From: Hyphomicrobium sp. NDB2Meth4
Lineage (GTDB): Bacteria > Pseudomonadota > Alphaproteobacteria > Rhizobiales > Hyphomicrobiaceae
Reading direction: 5' to 3'
Assembly: GCF_900117445.1 (NCBI RefSeq)
Contig: NZ_FPEJ01000009.1
Location: 186,001-250,000, forward strand
DNA length: 64,000 bases
Position numbers and translations under genes: made by a program. Position 1 is the stretch's first letter, and every line of letters starts with the position of its first letter. The notes under the pieces are model-generated. The model was given only the letters and a program-made list of their open reading frames with translations. It ran no database searches and had not been told where the DNA came from. Of the stretch, positions 34,895 through 44,209 are shown in pieces.

Positions 34895-35932
34895 TTACAC
34901 CCGCTTGCGCGTAAAATCGATCATCAGCCAGCTCACCACACAGATGCCGGCCAAGACCGCCAGCGCATGCGACAGCGGCGCGCGCGCTACGACGGTCAAT
35001 GCTGCCAGCGCGACGAGCGCCAGATTGACTGCAAAAACACGTCCGACGATCTGCATGTTGGTGAGACCGTTGTCGCGTGCGCGCTGGTAAAAGTGCGTGC
35101 GGTGCGCGACCCACAAGCGCTCCCCTGCGCGCGCGCGGCGAAGAAGCGTCACGCTCGCGTCGGCGAAAAAATAGAGCGGCAGCAGAACGGCGGCGGCGAG
35201 ATATCCCGAGGCCGCAACGACGATCAGCAGCCAGGCCAGGAGAAGCCCGATCGGGAGGCTTCCCATGTCGCCCATGAACAGCCGCGCGACCGGGCGATTG
35301 AACGGCGCGAAGCCAAGCATGGCAGCGTTGAGCGCGAGCGAAAGAATGAGCGCCTGCGGCGGCAGCGTCCCCAGCAGCGCAATGACAGCGATGCCGGCGG
35401 TGATGGGCACCACCTCGGCGACCATCATCCAGTCGATACCATCCATGAAGTTGACGAGATTGACGAGCCACAGCGCGCCGAAGAACAACAAGGTGCGCTC
35501 AAGCCAGACCGGCAGGAACGGGAACACCTGGAGCCCGCCCGGCAATGACGCCAGCATCACCGCCACGGCGCCCGCCTGCACAGCAAGCTTCACGCCGGGC
35601 CCCAGGACGTGCACGTCGTCGATGCCGCCGAGGACGACGAGCAGAGTTGCGGCCAGCAGCACAGGCGTGATGCGCAGCGCTGTGGCCGCGTCGGCACCGA
35701 GCCAGGCGATCCCAAGCGCTGTGGCGGCAAGCACGCTGGCGCTGATAGCCAGGCCGCCCCATTGTGGCGTCGGCGTCTTATGCGAGGAGCGGTGTGTTGG
35801 CGTGGCGAGGGCTGCGTGCCGCAAAAGCGGGAACAGGGCGAGGATCAGCGCGGCGCAGGTGGCCAGCGCAATGAGCCAGACGATCAGACCGAGATTGCCG
35901 ATGATCGACCAGGAGCTGGCAGTTTCAGCCAT
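34895..35932 (-). CDS. WecA/MraY-like polyprenyl-phosphate sugar-1-phosphate transferase
   Basis: The 345-residue integral membrane protein (about ten hydrophobic segments) has the family motifs THRSSHKTPTPQWGG, GGIDDVH, NFMDGIDWMM, FMGDMGSLPIG and AHRTHFYQRA. Such enzymes (GT4 in the MraY/WecA/TagO sense) load the first sugar-1-phosphate, usually GlcNAc or QuiNAc, onto undecaprenyl phosphate to start O-antigen or other glycan synthesis. The HRTHFYQRA form is typical of bacterial WecA/WbpL-like proteins. Its position before the glycan genes at 36-42 kb fits an initiating transferase. It ends near a convergent lipoprotein gene. Confidence 0.9.
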   Translation of the reverse strand: MAETASSWSIIGNLGLIVWLIALATCAALILALFPLLRHAALATPTHRSSHKTPTPQWGGLAISASVLAATALGIAWLGADAATALRITPVLLAATLLVVLGGIDDVHVLGPGVKLAVQAGAVAVMLASLPGGLQVFPFLPVWLERTLLFFGALWLVNLVNFMDGIDWMMVAEVVPITAGIAVIALLGTLPPQALILSLALNAAMLGFAPFNRPVARLFMGDMGSLPIGLLLAWLLIVVAASGYLAAAVLLPLYFFADASVTLLRRARAGERLWVAHRTHFYQRARDNGLTNMQIVGRVFAVNLALVALAALTVVARAPLSHALAVLAGICVVSWLMIDFTRKRV

Positions 35933-35971
35933 GGGACCGTCTGCCCCTCGTCAGCATTCGGTGGGAGAATT

Positions 35972-36046
35972 TGGCTGGGGCGGGAGGGTTCGAACCTCCG
36001 AATGGTGGAATCAAAATCCACTGCCTTACCACTTGGCTACGCCCCA
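35972..36046 (-). tRNA. tRNA-Gln (anticodon TTG)
   Basis: On the minus strand the sequence folds into a cloverleaf: acceptor TGGGGCG pairs with CGCCCCA, the D-loop has AAGTGGTAAGG, the anticodon loop is TTTTGAT with TTG at the centre, and the T-arm has GGTTCGAACC. The genomic 3' end carries CCA (35972-35974). Confidence 0.95.
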
Positions 36047-36255
36047 ATTGTGCAGGCACCCTCTAGCGATATTTGCTGGGGGCCGCAAGATGCCCGGATC
36101 GCCGGGGCGGGATGGAAGCGCGCCAGGGTTCTAGCGTCGTAAGGGGCACAAATTCTTGGATTGGACGCCCCTATAGCCACTTCCGAGCAGCGTGCCGGCG
36201 GGATCCGGCGGCCGCGGGTCACCAACTCGTCGGAGATCATTTCAGCGGGCAGCGG

Positions 36256-36870
36256 TCACTTGCAGCGACGCGCTGGATTGCCCACGAAGGTGCCCGGTTC
36301 CAGGATGTCGTCGATTACAACGGCTCCCGCTCCAACGATCACGCCCTCGCATATCCGGATATTGTCGATCACCGTAGCGCCGGCGCCGATCATCACCGCG
36401 CGGCCCAACAGGCAGCGGCCGGCGACCGTCGCGTTGACGGCGATGTGGCAGTACTCACCGATCTGCGTCTCATGATCGACGACTGCCGCGGTATTGATGA
36501 TTGCGCCGGTGCCAATGCTTGCACCTGGGCCTACGTGGGCCTGATGCGCGATGAGCGCACCCTTTTTGATGGTTGCGCCTGTGCCGAGGTATGCGGATGG
36601 AGACTGGAGCGAACAGACTTCGAAACCCCGCCGCTCGGCAATGGCGATCATGTCCTCTCGTCGTTTAGCGTCGCCGCTTGCCGGCATGGCGTGCCACCCC
36701 GGAAGAGGCTCCGGCCAGAAAGACTGAGCCGCGAAGCCGGCAAATTCTTCGCCGGGCCTTGCCGCTTCGTCGACGAATACCAGCTTGCCGATCCCAGCGC
36801 GCAGCGCCACATCGGCGACGCTGCGCGCATGCCCGCCAAAGCCGATAATGACCAAGCCTTCGGGGATCAT
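36256..36870 (-). CDS. NeuD/PglD-type sugar O/N-acetyltransferase
   Basis: The 204-residue protein has an N-terminal Rossmann-like domain (GLVIIGFGGHARSVADVALRAG) and a left-handed beta-helix of hexapeptide repeats (GTGATIKKGALIAHQAHVGP, TQIGEYCHIAVNATVAG, GEYCHI, VIVGAGAVVIDDILEPGTFVGNPARR). The architecture is that of NeuD, PglD and related acetyltransferases that modify a nucleotide-sugar or glycan amino group. GxGGHA is the usual start of this family. ATG 36870 overlaps the upstream glycosyltransferase stop in an ATGA; ATG 36876 is an alternative. It is the last gene of the glycan operon. Confidence 0.88.
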   Translation of the reverse strand: MIPEGLVIIGFGGHARSVADVALRAGIGKLVFVDEAARPGEEFAGFAAQSFWPEPLPGWHAMPASGDAKRREDMIAIAERRGFEVCSLQSPSAYLGTGATIKKGALIAHQAHVGPGASIGTGAIINTAAVVDHETQIGEYCHIAVNATVAGRCLLGRAVMIGAGATVIDNIRICEGVIVGAGAVVIDDILEPGTFVGNPARRCK

Positions 36871-38501
36871 CGCCATGCTTCCGCGGACGGCTGATCCGCG
36901 ATGCGGTCGAGAACCGCGATGTGCTCATTGACGACGTCGCCCCACGTGCGACTGGCCAACTCTCTGTGCAGCATTCTCTGGCGCGCAAGGAGCGCGTCGC
37001 GGTTGTCGATTGCCCAGGAAATCCGTGCCGCCACGTCGCGCCAATCGTAGGGATCGAACAGCATCATCTCCTGCAGTGCCGGGTCCGTGATGACTTCCAA
37101 AGTTACCGGTATGCTCGACATCACGACCGGCGTTCCCACCGAGAGAGCTTCGGAGAATGTGAAGGGGAAACCTCCCTCGCTGAGCGAGGGATTTACCGCC
37201 ACGTCGGCAAGCTTGTAGAAGGCCGCCAGCTCCTGCGCCGAGAGCCCACTCACGCATAGGACGTCTTTGGCAAGACGATGCTCAGCAATGAACTCGTCGA
37301 TGTCCGGCAGCACTTTTGCCTTGCCGGTCAGTATCAGCTTGTGACCGATGAACTGGTGACGCAGCAAATGCTCGTAGGCTCGCAACAGGGTGATGACATT
37401 TTTGTTCGGCCGGAATTGGCTGGCATAAAAAAGGAACTTAACGGCTGGATTGGCGAAGCCCGCCGTGTACGCGGAAGACGATCTGCCCAACGCTTCCATC
37501 AGCAACGACCGGCATTGCTGCGTAGACACCGCGTTGGGGTTTGGCGCGCCCGGGCCATTCAGCCATAGGCTCATGTCCTGCGGCGCGTGCGGGATGACCG
37601 TTACGCGGTGCGCGGGGATCCCGAATTTAACACCGAGCGTATGGCGCTTGATCGTATCGCTGTAGGTGACGAAGTGGTGGCCAGCGCGCACCGTTGACGT
37701 CAAGAACGAGAAGCTGTCTTCGAAGCGTGGCCCCAGTTCGGCGAACGCCACCGGAAACTCGCTAACCACGACGTCGGGAACGCACATGAGTTTCGGTGAT
37801 TTGATCTTGTTGAAGGATGGCCAGAACGCGGTCGGGCAGTACCACGCCTGCACATCCGGCATCGCCTCGATGATCTCGTGCATGCGTTCCGCCTCGGCCT
37901 CTTCCATCAGCCGATAGGCGCGAAGAACCAGTGGTTCATCCTTGGGCGGTTCAATGCCCAGATATGTAGCTTTAGCCTTGCCTACGCGGGCGGATCGCAG
38001 GCGCAGACGCCAACGCCGCCTCTTTGCGCTTCGCGCAATCCACGCCACGAAAAGAACTGGGGTGAGGGCAGCCAAGATGACCGCGTATTTGGTGAGCGGA
38101 AGTGCGATCCTCAATGCCTCCGGTCCGACCGTCGCACCGCACAGCGCGCGCAAGAACCCGTTCCAGTTTCGGTTTGCCGCCAGGCGCACCCGCGCCTTGA
38201 GGCGTGATCGCCATCCAGGCCGGAGCTTCGCGCGACGTGCCACCAGCCAATTATGCAGCGCAAGCAGTAGCGGGGTGTGCCTCGGCGCATGAATTTCGAT
38301 CCGTTCGAGCGGCACTTGCTCGGCAACCAACAACTCTCGAAGCGGACCGGTCAACCAACTGGGACAGACGACGACGAAGCGAACATCGTCGATCGATGAT
38401 GAGCCGCGCAAGAATGCTGCGAGCAGCCTGCCAAGACCCTCCCCCGTCAGTTTCACCCTGGGAGGATAAAGAAGATAGATGCCGTATCTTCTCACAGGCA
38501 T
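36867..38501 (-). CDS. GT4-type glycosyltransferase
   Basis: The 544-residue protein has an unusual N-terminal domain with basic residues and a hydrophobic segment (TKYAVILAALTPVLFVAWIA, about 135-155), then a GT-B fold: FLFYASQFRPNKNVITLLRAYEHLL, LILTGKAKV, LCVSGLSAQELAAFYKLADVAVNPSLSEGGFPFTFSEALSVGTPVVMSSIPVTLEV. The EGGFPFTFSEAL block is the family nucleotide-sugar site. It probably adds one sugar to a lipid-linked glycan at the inner membrane. ATG 38501 overlaps the preceding gene by ten bases and has GGAGGG upstream. The internal hydrophobic stretch is longer than usual for this family. Confidence 0.85.
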   Translation of the reverse strand: MPVRRYGIYLLYPPRVKLTGEGLGRLLAAFLRGSSSIDDVRFVVVCPSWLTGPLRELLVAEQVPLERIEIHAPRHTPLLLALHNWLVARRAKLRPGWRSRLKARVRLAANRNWNGFLRALCGATVGPEALRIALPLTKYAVILAALTPVLFVAWIARSAKRRRWRLRLRSARVGKAKATYLGIEPPKDEPLVLRAYRLMEEAEAERMHEIIEAMPDVQAWYCPTAFWPSFNKIKSPKLMCVPDVVVSEFPVAFAELGPRFEDSFSFLTSTVRAGHHFVTYSDTIKRHTLGVKFGIPAHRVTVIPHAPQDMSLWLNGPGAPNPNAVSTQQCRSLLMEALGRSSSAYTAGFANPAVKFLFYASQFRPNKNVITLLRAYEHLLRHQFIGHKLILTGKAKVLPDIDEFIAEHRLAKDVLCVSGLSAQELAAFYKLADVAVNPSLSEGGFPFTFSEALSVGTPVVMSSIPVTLEVITDPALQEMMLFDPYDWRDVAARISWAIDNRDALLARQRMLHRELASRTWGDVVNEHIAVLDRIADQPSAEAWR

Positions 38502-39772
38502 TGGCGTACGACCCTCCAATAGGTGTCGACGTGGTCGCCGTAGCACCTATGCGAGAGCGTCGTCCTATCCGGCAGCAGCCGCCGGCGTTGAACGTGCTCG
38601 TCTTCCATTTTCTTGAGCTGGCGGGCGACCGCTGCCGCATCATCGCGGGGCATCCAAGCCAGGTTGAGCGAGAACTGGCCGTCTATCTCGCGCATGGGGC
38701 CGTAATCGCTCGAAAGCGAAGGAACACCACAGCCCGCCGCCTCAATCACGCTGAAGGAGCCATTATCGACGCGCGAGGTGTGCCAGAGGAATGCAGCGCC
38801 GGCCAACTTCGCGCGATACGCCTCGTCGTCCAGTTCTCCCAGCCAGTGAATCTTCTCTCGCAGGAGAGCGCTGCTTCTGATCCGCTTTGCGAGGTCGGCG
38901 TGGTGCGGAAATTTACCTTTGGGAATGGACGCGGAATCGACCCCCGACACGCAGCACGCCAATGTGCCGCCGAGGCGCTCGTAGTATTGCTGCAGGGCGC
39001 GCACTGCCACGTCATGGTTTTTGTGGAGCGCCGGATTCGTCGGCCAGAGAAAGTATGCTTCTCCGGTCTGTACACAAGCCCGCGGTGCGTGCCCGGTGAA
39101 ATCCGGCGCCAACATCGGCATCTTGATGACGCGGCTGGGATCTAGGCCGGCGAACTGCAATGCGTCCTGCTCGGTAAACTTCGTCGTGACGAGCACGCGC
39201 TTGGCAGCGCGCGCCGCCTGGATGTAACCGAGACTGGTGTCCTCCGGCATGAACGGCACATAGCGCTGCAGATAATCATACACCATCATGATCTGCGGCT
39301 TCATCGGCAGCAGAGGCCCGGGCGCCCTGTCCGACACTAATAGCCACAGGTCGCAGCCCTGGAGATGATCGACGCCGTCGTCGGGTATCAGATAAGCGCC
39401 GTGAGAGGGCTGCCAGCTGTCGTCGCCAGCGAAGCGCATTGCCCGTCGCGCCGCCTGCGCATCGATCTCGCGCCAGGCAAATGGACGGCGCGCAAGTGGT
39501 CCGAGATCGGAAAATTCGTTCTCTTCGTAGCCATCGAGATGGGCAAACAGGACATCCGCGTCTTCTCCTGCGCGCTCGCTGCCGTCATTGATAGCTCGCG
39601 CCAGGAGTTGTGCTCCGCGGAGCGTGCCGCCGCGGTATGCCGCAGGAAGAATGACTGCGATGCGCTTGCGCCGGCTGTACATCTTCGCCGGCAGTCGCTC
39701 GGACTCGCGGAGCCGCGAGGCGGCATCGGGCGGCACACCTATATCTTTCAGCGGCCTGCCATGCTGCGTCAT
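38492..39772 (-). CDS. GT4-type glycosyltransferase
   Basis: The 426-residue GT-B protein has an N-terminal glycine-rich loop ([19 protein letters not shown]) and the C-terminal donor site [69 protein letters not shown], with the key Glu in SVIEAAGCG. The sugar donor is unknown. The ATG overlaps the stop of the chimeric gene upstream in an ATGA (39769-39772), and its own end overlaps the next glycosyltransferase by ten bases, so these genes are tightly coupled in one transcript. Confidence 0.85.
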   Translation of the reverse strand: MTQHGRPLKDIGVPPDAASRLRESERLPAKMYSRRKRIAVILPAAYRGGTLRGAQLLARAINDGSERAGEDADVLFAHLDGYEENEFSDLGPLARRPFAWREIDAQAARRAMRFAGDDSWQPSHGAYLIPDDGVDHLQGCDLWLLVSDRAPGPLLPMKPQIMMVYDYLQRYVPFMPEDTSLGYIQAARAAKRVLVTTKFTEQDALQFAGLDPSRVIKMPMLAPDFTGHAPRACVQTGEAYFLWPTNPALHKNHDVAVRALQQYYERLGGTLACCVSGVDSASIPKGKFPHHADLAKRIRSSALLREKIHWLGELDDEAYRAKLAGAAFLWHTSRVDNGSFSVIEAAGCGVPSLSSDYGPMREIDGQFSLNLAWMPRDDAAAVARQLKKMEDEHVQRRRLLPDRTTLSHRCYGDHVDTYWRVVRQCL

Positions 39773-40689
39773 GCTGCGAGCCCATGCACAGTCTTGTAGG
39801 TCGCCACCGCATCGGCAATCGGACCGTCGAAGATCAGCTGGCCGTGGTGCAGGACGAGCCCTCGTTCACACATCGATTGCAGGCTCGTGAAGTCGTGTGA
39901 CGCCAAAATCAATATCTGCGAGTGCTCGATAAGCTTGCGCACGCGGGCCCTCGCCTTTTCCATGAAGGTGGCATCGCCCGCACCGATGATTTCGTCGAGC
40001 AGCAGGATTTCCCCGGACACCGCAACGGAGACCGCGAAAGCAAGCCGCACCTGCATGCCGCCGAGTTTAATACGTGCAAGCGCTCTTGTAATTTTTCGCG
40101 TGACGAACGTTTCGCCGCGCACCGGTGACTCATGGTTGAAGAGGATGCCGTTGCACGCGAATATTCCATAGCTCTCGCGATAGTTCACCGTGATCCAGTG
40201 CGCGTAGAGTTTGGCGACGCCGTAGGGAGATCGCGGATAGAAGGGCGTTCCCTCGTTCTGGGGCACTTCCTGAACGAGGCCGAAGAGTTCGGATGTCGAT
40301 GCCTGATAGACCTTCGTCTTCTTCGTCAACCCAAGGATTCTGATGCCTTCGAGAAGTCGAAGCGGACCGAGCGCATCCGTGTTCGCGGTGTACTCGGGTT
40401 CTTCAAAGGAGACCTGGACCTGACTTTGGGCTGCGAGATTGTAAATCTCGTCGGGTTTCACCAGCTGCAGGATGCGAAGCAAGCTGGATGAATCCGTCAT
40501 GTCACCATGATGGAGCGTCATGTTCGGACCGCTCACGTGCGGATCATGGTAGAGATGATCGATCCTGGCCGTGTTGAAGAGCGACGTTCGTCGCTTAATT
40601 CCATGAACCTCGTAGCCTTTGGCCAACAAGAGTTCGGCGAGGTAAGAGCCGTCTTGTCCAGTGATGCCGGTAATCAGAGCGACCTTCAT
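39769..40689 (-). CDS. Chimeric gene: GDP-mannose 4,6-dehydratase N-part fused to Wzt-type ABC ATPase C-part
   Basis: The 306-residue frame joins two unrelated proteins. Residues 1-211 (40057-40689) are GDP-mannose 4,6-dehydratase: [57 protein letters not shown], and [10 protein letters not shown] with the catalytic Tyr and Lys, up to [12 protein letters not shown]. Residues 212-306 are the last part of an O-antigen/teichoic-acid-type ABC ATPase: [12 protein letters not shown], Walker [18 protein letters not shown] and a closing [15 protein letters not shown]. About 140 residues of the dehydratase end and the ATPase Walker A half are missing. The ribosome binding site (GAGGA, 7 bases) is intact. 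Confidence 0.9.
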   Translation of the reverse strand: MKVALITGITGQDGSYLAELLLAKGYEVHGIKRRTSLFNTARIDHLYHDPHVSGPNMTLHHGDMTDSSSLLRILQLVKPDEIYNLAAQSQVQVSFEEPEYTANTDALGPLRLLEGIRILGLTKKTKVYQASTSELFGLVQEVPQNEGTPFYPRSPYGVAKLYAHWITVNYRESYGIFACNGILFNHESPVRGETFVTRKITRALARIKLGGMQVRLAFAVSVAVSGEILLLDEIIGAGDATFMEKARARVRKLIEHSQILILASHDFTSLQSMCERGLVLHHGQLIFDGPIADAVATYKTVHGLAA

Positions 40690-40904
40690 TGCAGGTTCCT
40701 CACGGCGGCGTGGTGAATGACTTCGTTGCATCCGCGGACGAGCAACCGCTGTTCAGACCCACAGCTCGTCCGCCAGCCGGCCTGATCGCAAATTCAGGAA
40801 TGTGAATACCCGCTCGCAATCGTGCGAACGGCCGAGTGGGCTGCGGCGCTTGTTGCGCCCGTTACTTCACCACCTCAATTGTCTCGACGTCTGCACTAAG
40901 CAGA

Positions 40905-42326
40905 TCATCGCGTCTCGTTTGTAGCGCGATGATAGATGTCGTCGCCCCGGATTATGTCGTCCTCCCCAAGATAACTGCCAATCTGCACCTCGATGATATC
41001 GAGGGGAACCTTGCCGGGGTTCTCGAGGCGATGCCACTGCGTCGCCTTGATGTATACGCTTTCGTTCTCCTGGACGAACTCCGTCGTATCTCCACGCGTC
41101 ACTTTCGCAGTGCCGCGGACCACGACCCAGTGCTCGGAGCGGTGGTGGTGCATTTGCATCGACAGGCGTCCGCCGGGCTTGACGTGCAGAAGCTTGACCT
41201 GAAAACGCGACCCTGCGCTGAGCGTTTCGAAGAAACCCCAAGGGCGGTAGCTGCGGATGTGCTGCTCGTGCTCCTTGCGTCCCAACTCCTTCAGGCGCGA
41301 CACGATGCGTGAGACGTCCTGGGCGCGTGATTGATCGGCGACGAGAAGGGCGTCCGGCGTATCGACGAGCCCCTTTACGCCGATGGTGGCCACGAGCGAA
41401 CGCTCGGAGTGGATGAGGCAGTCCTCGGTGTCGACGAGGATGGCATCCCCGTCCACAGCGTTGTTTTGCGCGTCGCGGGGCGCGTACTCCCACAGCGATG
41501 CCCACGAGCCGACATCGCTCCAGCCGATGTCGATTGGCAGCACGACCGCCCGGCTCGTCTTTTCCATGACTGCGTAGTCGATCGAGATCCCCGGACAGCG
41601 GGCGAAGTTTGCCTGATCCAGCCGGAGGAACTCCAAATCCGGCGTCGCGGCGTCGAATGCGGCTCCTGCCGCGTCGAGAATTTGGGGGGAAAGTCTTTTG
41701 AGCTCATCGATGAAGGTGCGTGCGTGCAGCACGAAGATTCCGCTGTTCCAGTAATAGCTGCCTTGCTTGAGGTAGCCCTCGGCCACATCGCGGCTCGGCT
41801 TTTCAAAGAAGGCATCGACGGCGAAAGACGTAGCCGCGTCGCTGAGCTGAGCGCCGCGCCGGATATAGCCGTAGCCGGTGTGCGGAGTTGTCGGAACGAT
41901 ACCGAACAATACCAGCCGCCCGCTCGCGGCGATATCTGCCGCGCTCCTGAGTATCGATGCGAACGATTGCACATCCCGCACAGCGTGGTCGGAGGGCATA
42001 ACCGCGATCACAGCATCGGGAGACTTCTTCAAGGCGGCCAACGCCGCCACCGCCACCGCCGGCGCCGTGTTTCGCGCCACAGGCTCGAGAATGATCGCCT
42101 CCGCATCCATGGCTGCGGCCGACAGCTCCTCGCGCACGAGGAAGCGATGCTCATCGTTGCAGATGACTATGGGGGACGCAAAGTCGCCGCCGGCGACGCG
42201 GCGCAAAGTGGAGCCCAGCAGCGAGCCATTCTTGAAGAAGCGGATGAATTGCTTCGGGTACTTGGACCGCGACAGCGGCCAGAGTCTGGTGCCGGAGCCC
42301 CCGGATAAAATCACCGGAACAATCAT
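40905..42326 (-). CDS. manC: Mannose-1-phosphate guanylyltransferase / mannose-6-phosphate isomerase
   Basis: The 473-residue bifunctional type II enzyme has the GMP-pyrophosphorylase signature PVILSGGSGTRLWPLSRSKYPKQF at the start, then ARNTAPAVAVAALAAL and FFEKPSRDVAEGYL, and a C-terminal cupin with RPWGFFETL, HVKPGGRLSMQMHHHRSEHWVVVRGTA and ENESVYIKATQWHRLENPG. It makes GDP-mannose from mannose-6-phosphate, the substrate of the dehydratase whose fragment lies directly downstream, so this was once a GDP-rhamnose/GDP-fucose-type supply line. It lies 215 bases upstream of the chimeric gene, same strand. Confidence 0.95.
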   Translation of the reverse strand: MIVPVILSGGSGTRLWPLSRSKYPKQFIRFFKNGSLLGSTLRRVAGGDFASPIVICNDEHRFLVREELSAAAMDAEAIILEPVARNTAPAVAVAALAALKKSPDAVIAVMPSDHAVRDVQSFASILRSAADIAASGRLVLFGIVPTTPHTGYGYIRRGAQLSDAATSFAVDAFFEKPSRDVAEGYLKQGSYYWNSGIFVLHARTFIDELKRLSPQILDAAGAAFDAATPDLEFLRLDQANFARCPGISIDYAVMEKTSRAVVLPIDIGWSDVGSWASLWEYAPRDAQNNAVDGDAILVDTEDCLIHSERSLVATIGVKGLVDTPDALLVADQSRAQDVSRIVSRLKELGRKEHEQHIRSYRPWGFFETLSAGSRFQVKLLHVKPGGRLSMQMHHHRSEHWVVVRGTAKVTRGDTTEFVQENESVYIKATQWHRLENPGKVPLDIIEVQIGSYLGEDDIIRGDDIYHRATNETR

Positions 42327-42750
42327 TTGCGTCTCTTATGCATTCGTCTTCAGGGGGCGGCGCCGCGCCGCGGGCCAACCCTGAAGCAATATTTTCCGCC
42401 CGTTCCGAGCCGTGCAATCGGCGCGTCCCGTTCGACTTCTAGCACACTCTAGATGGTTTCGGCCGGGCCAGGTCGTCGGCGTCACGCGAATGCGGACAAG
42501 CCGTGTACTGCGCCAAGCAGGCAGCGTCGGACTCGTTGCCGACGCGGTGATTGCTGATTGGAGTGCTGAGCGACGGCTGGCGAGAGTTTACCGCCGAAAC
42601 CGCAGGGGCCCAAAGTGCTTGCAAATATAACGAGGTACGGCCGGGATTCTAGCGGACAGCGTGCCCCCTAGTTCCTTAGCCCCCAAGGCGGATGCAGCTC
42701 GCTGGAGGCTGCGAGCATCCCGCCGTGGACTGAACTCAAGCGGTGGCGTG
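42327..42750. other. Intergenic stretch before manC, no gene seen
   Basis: This 424-base gap contains the manC promoter region and lies upstream of manC and downstream of the FmdB-like gene. Frames here lack ribosome binding sites and protein character. No hairpin or repeat was recognised. Confidence 0.5.
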
Positions 42751-42981
42751 TCAGCGGCCGCCGCGTTCGGAGCGACTGAAGTTGCTCAAGTGCCCCTCGC
42801 GTCCGGCGCGGGCGCGCATGTTCTTGGCGAAGGCCTTGCTTTTGCCCTCGGGAGCGACGCGCGAGATCAGCTGGTCAAGCTTGTCGCTGCCGCAGGCGGG
42901 ACATACCGGAACCTCGCTCGATGAGACGAGCAGTTCGAATTCCTTCTCGCATTTGGTGCATTGGTAGCTATAGAGCGGCAT
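42751..42981 (-). CDS. FmdB-family zinc ribbon protein
   Basis: The 76-residue protein has the FmdB-type start MPLYSYQCTKCEKEFELLV and a zinc ribbon with C-x2-C twice (CTKC and CPAC), followed by KLDQLISRVAPEGKSKAFA and a basic glycine-rich tail. The family is widespread and its function is unclear; the zinc ribbon suggests regulation. GGAGGATGCGCC lies before the ATG. It is monocistronic, upstream of the manC region. Confidence 0.9.
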   Translation of the reverse strand: MPLYSYQCTKCEKEFELLVSSSEVPVCPACGSDKLDQLISRVAPEGKSKAFAKNMRARAGREGHLSNFSRSERGGR

Positions 42982-43026
42982 GGCGCATCCTCCGTCCTGG
43001 CCTCGCGGTTGCTGAGGGGGTGCGCG

Positions 43027-43902
43027 CTATTGTGCCTCGTTCGACCACCGCTGCGATCGAAACGCCTGCGCGATAGCGATGGCCCGCGCCGCCTGGATTT
43101 CATCAGCCGCGCCGCCTTGCGCCCCGTCACCCAGCTCGACACACACCTTCAACGCTGTGTCGAGAAGGGCAGCCTTAGGATAGACCCCATCGCGGCTACC
43201 ACCATAGGCGCGGTAGTCGCACGAGGTGACCTGCATCAGCCAATTGAAGCGCTGAGGGTTGCTAAACGCCTCGACGCGGTGGAGCAGCGAGGCTACGGGC
43301 CCGGCACGGACGGCCGAGATGCGATGGATACGGTCGCATTCCGCCAGAGTGAGCAGGGCCAGGTCGCGACAGGCGTCGGGCACATTGAAGCGCCTTGCCA
43401 TCGCCTCGACGCGGGGTTTACCGCGCTCGACATGGCGATAGTGAACGGGGAGATGCTCGGGCGGGGAATCGGACTTGCCGACGTTCATGGTCAGCAGGGC
43501 GAAGCGCACCTCGAAGGGAGCGTCGCAGGCAGCCGCCTCGTCGAGCGCCTTCAGGGTATGGTTGCCAACGTCGACCTCGGACTGGCCCTCGGCGATCTGA
43601 GGCACGCCAAAAAGGGCCGCCACCTCCGGGAGAACAGCCAGCAGCGCGCCACTCGCCTGCAGCGCACGCATCATGGCAGAGGGCCGGGCAGCCATGAGGC
43701 CCCGGTACAGTTCAGGCCAGATCTCGCTCGGGGGCACCTTATCCAGATCGCCCGGCTGCAACGCGTCGGTGCCTAGCCCGATGTCCTCGGGATCCAGCAA
43801 CCCCTGCTCCCGCTCGGCCAGGAGAGCTGCAAAACGAAGCACCTCCAGCCCCGACTGCATCGGCAGGAGCGAATTGGGAAGCGTATCGGGCTTACTGGCC
43901 AT
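43027..43902 (-). CDS. HD-domain-like protein derived from CCA-adding enzyme C-terminus
   Basis: The 291-residue protein resembles the C-terminal half of bacterial CCA tRNA nucleotidyltransferases: EIWPELYRGLMAARPSAMMRALQASGALLAVLPEVAALFGVPQ, EVDVGNHTLKALDEAA, VRFALLTMNVGKSDSP, ACRDLALLTLAECDRIHRI and QVTSCDYRAYGG. The nucleotidyltransferase domain is absent and the HD of THDLGK is replaced by MN (TMNVGK), so the phosphohydrolase site is lost. It is therefore a decayed or repurposed fragment. The start is uncertain: ATG 43902 is taken, ATG 43920 is equally possible, and neither has a good ribosome binding site. Confidence 0.65.
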   Translation of the reverse strand: MASKPDTLPNSLLPMQSGLEVLRFAALLAEREQGLLDPEDIGLGTDALQPGDLDKVPPSEIWPELYRGLMAARPSAMMRALQASGALLAVLPEVAALFGVPQIAEGQSEVDVGNHTLKALDEAAACDAPFEVRFALLTMNVGKSDSPPEHLPVHYRHVERGKPRVEAMARRFNVPDACRDLALLTLAECDRIHRISAVRAGPVASLLHRVEAFSNPQRFNWLMQVTSCDYRAYGGSRDGVYPKAALLDTALKVCVELGDGAQGGAADEIQAARAIAIAQAFRSQRWSNEAQ

Positions 43903-44132
43903 GGACAAAAGGATCGTCATGCGCCGCAGAAAAAGCAATAGTCTTGTTGGCATACGCCTTCCTGAGGCGCGCAGACCTAGGCAAGGGTTGCAGCGGCTCC
44001 GTGCGGCAACTGGAGGCAGCGAGAAATCGGTAGAGCTTGGCTTGCAGGGCGGGCGGGTCGCCGCTATAAAGCGCCCCTCGCCGGCTTCGCAATGAAGCCG
44101 GCTTTGTCCTTCTAAAGGACTGATGTGTCGGG

Positions 44133-44209
44133 CGGAGCGTAGCGCAGCCTGGTAGCGCACTTGCTTCGGGAGCAAGGGGTCGGGAGTTCGAATCTCCCCG
44201 CTCCGACCA
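44133..44209 (+). tRNA. tRNA-Pro (anticodon CGG)
   Basis: Acceptor CGGAGCG pairs with CGCTCCG, the D-arm contains AGCCTGGTAG, the anticodon arm CTTGC-TTCGGGA-GCAAG has CGG, and the T-arm has GAGTTCGAATCTC. The 3' CCA is encoded. No group I intron or att-like duplication was seen next to it. Confidence 0.96.

Noticed and set aside
42412-42630. 72-residue plus-strand frame upstream of manC
   Set aside because: It lacks a start signal, and its very basic composition is typical of chance frames here.
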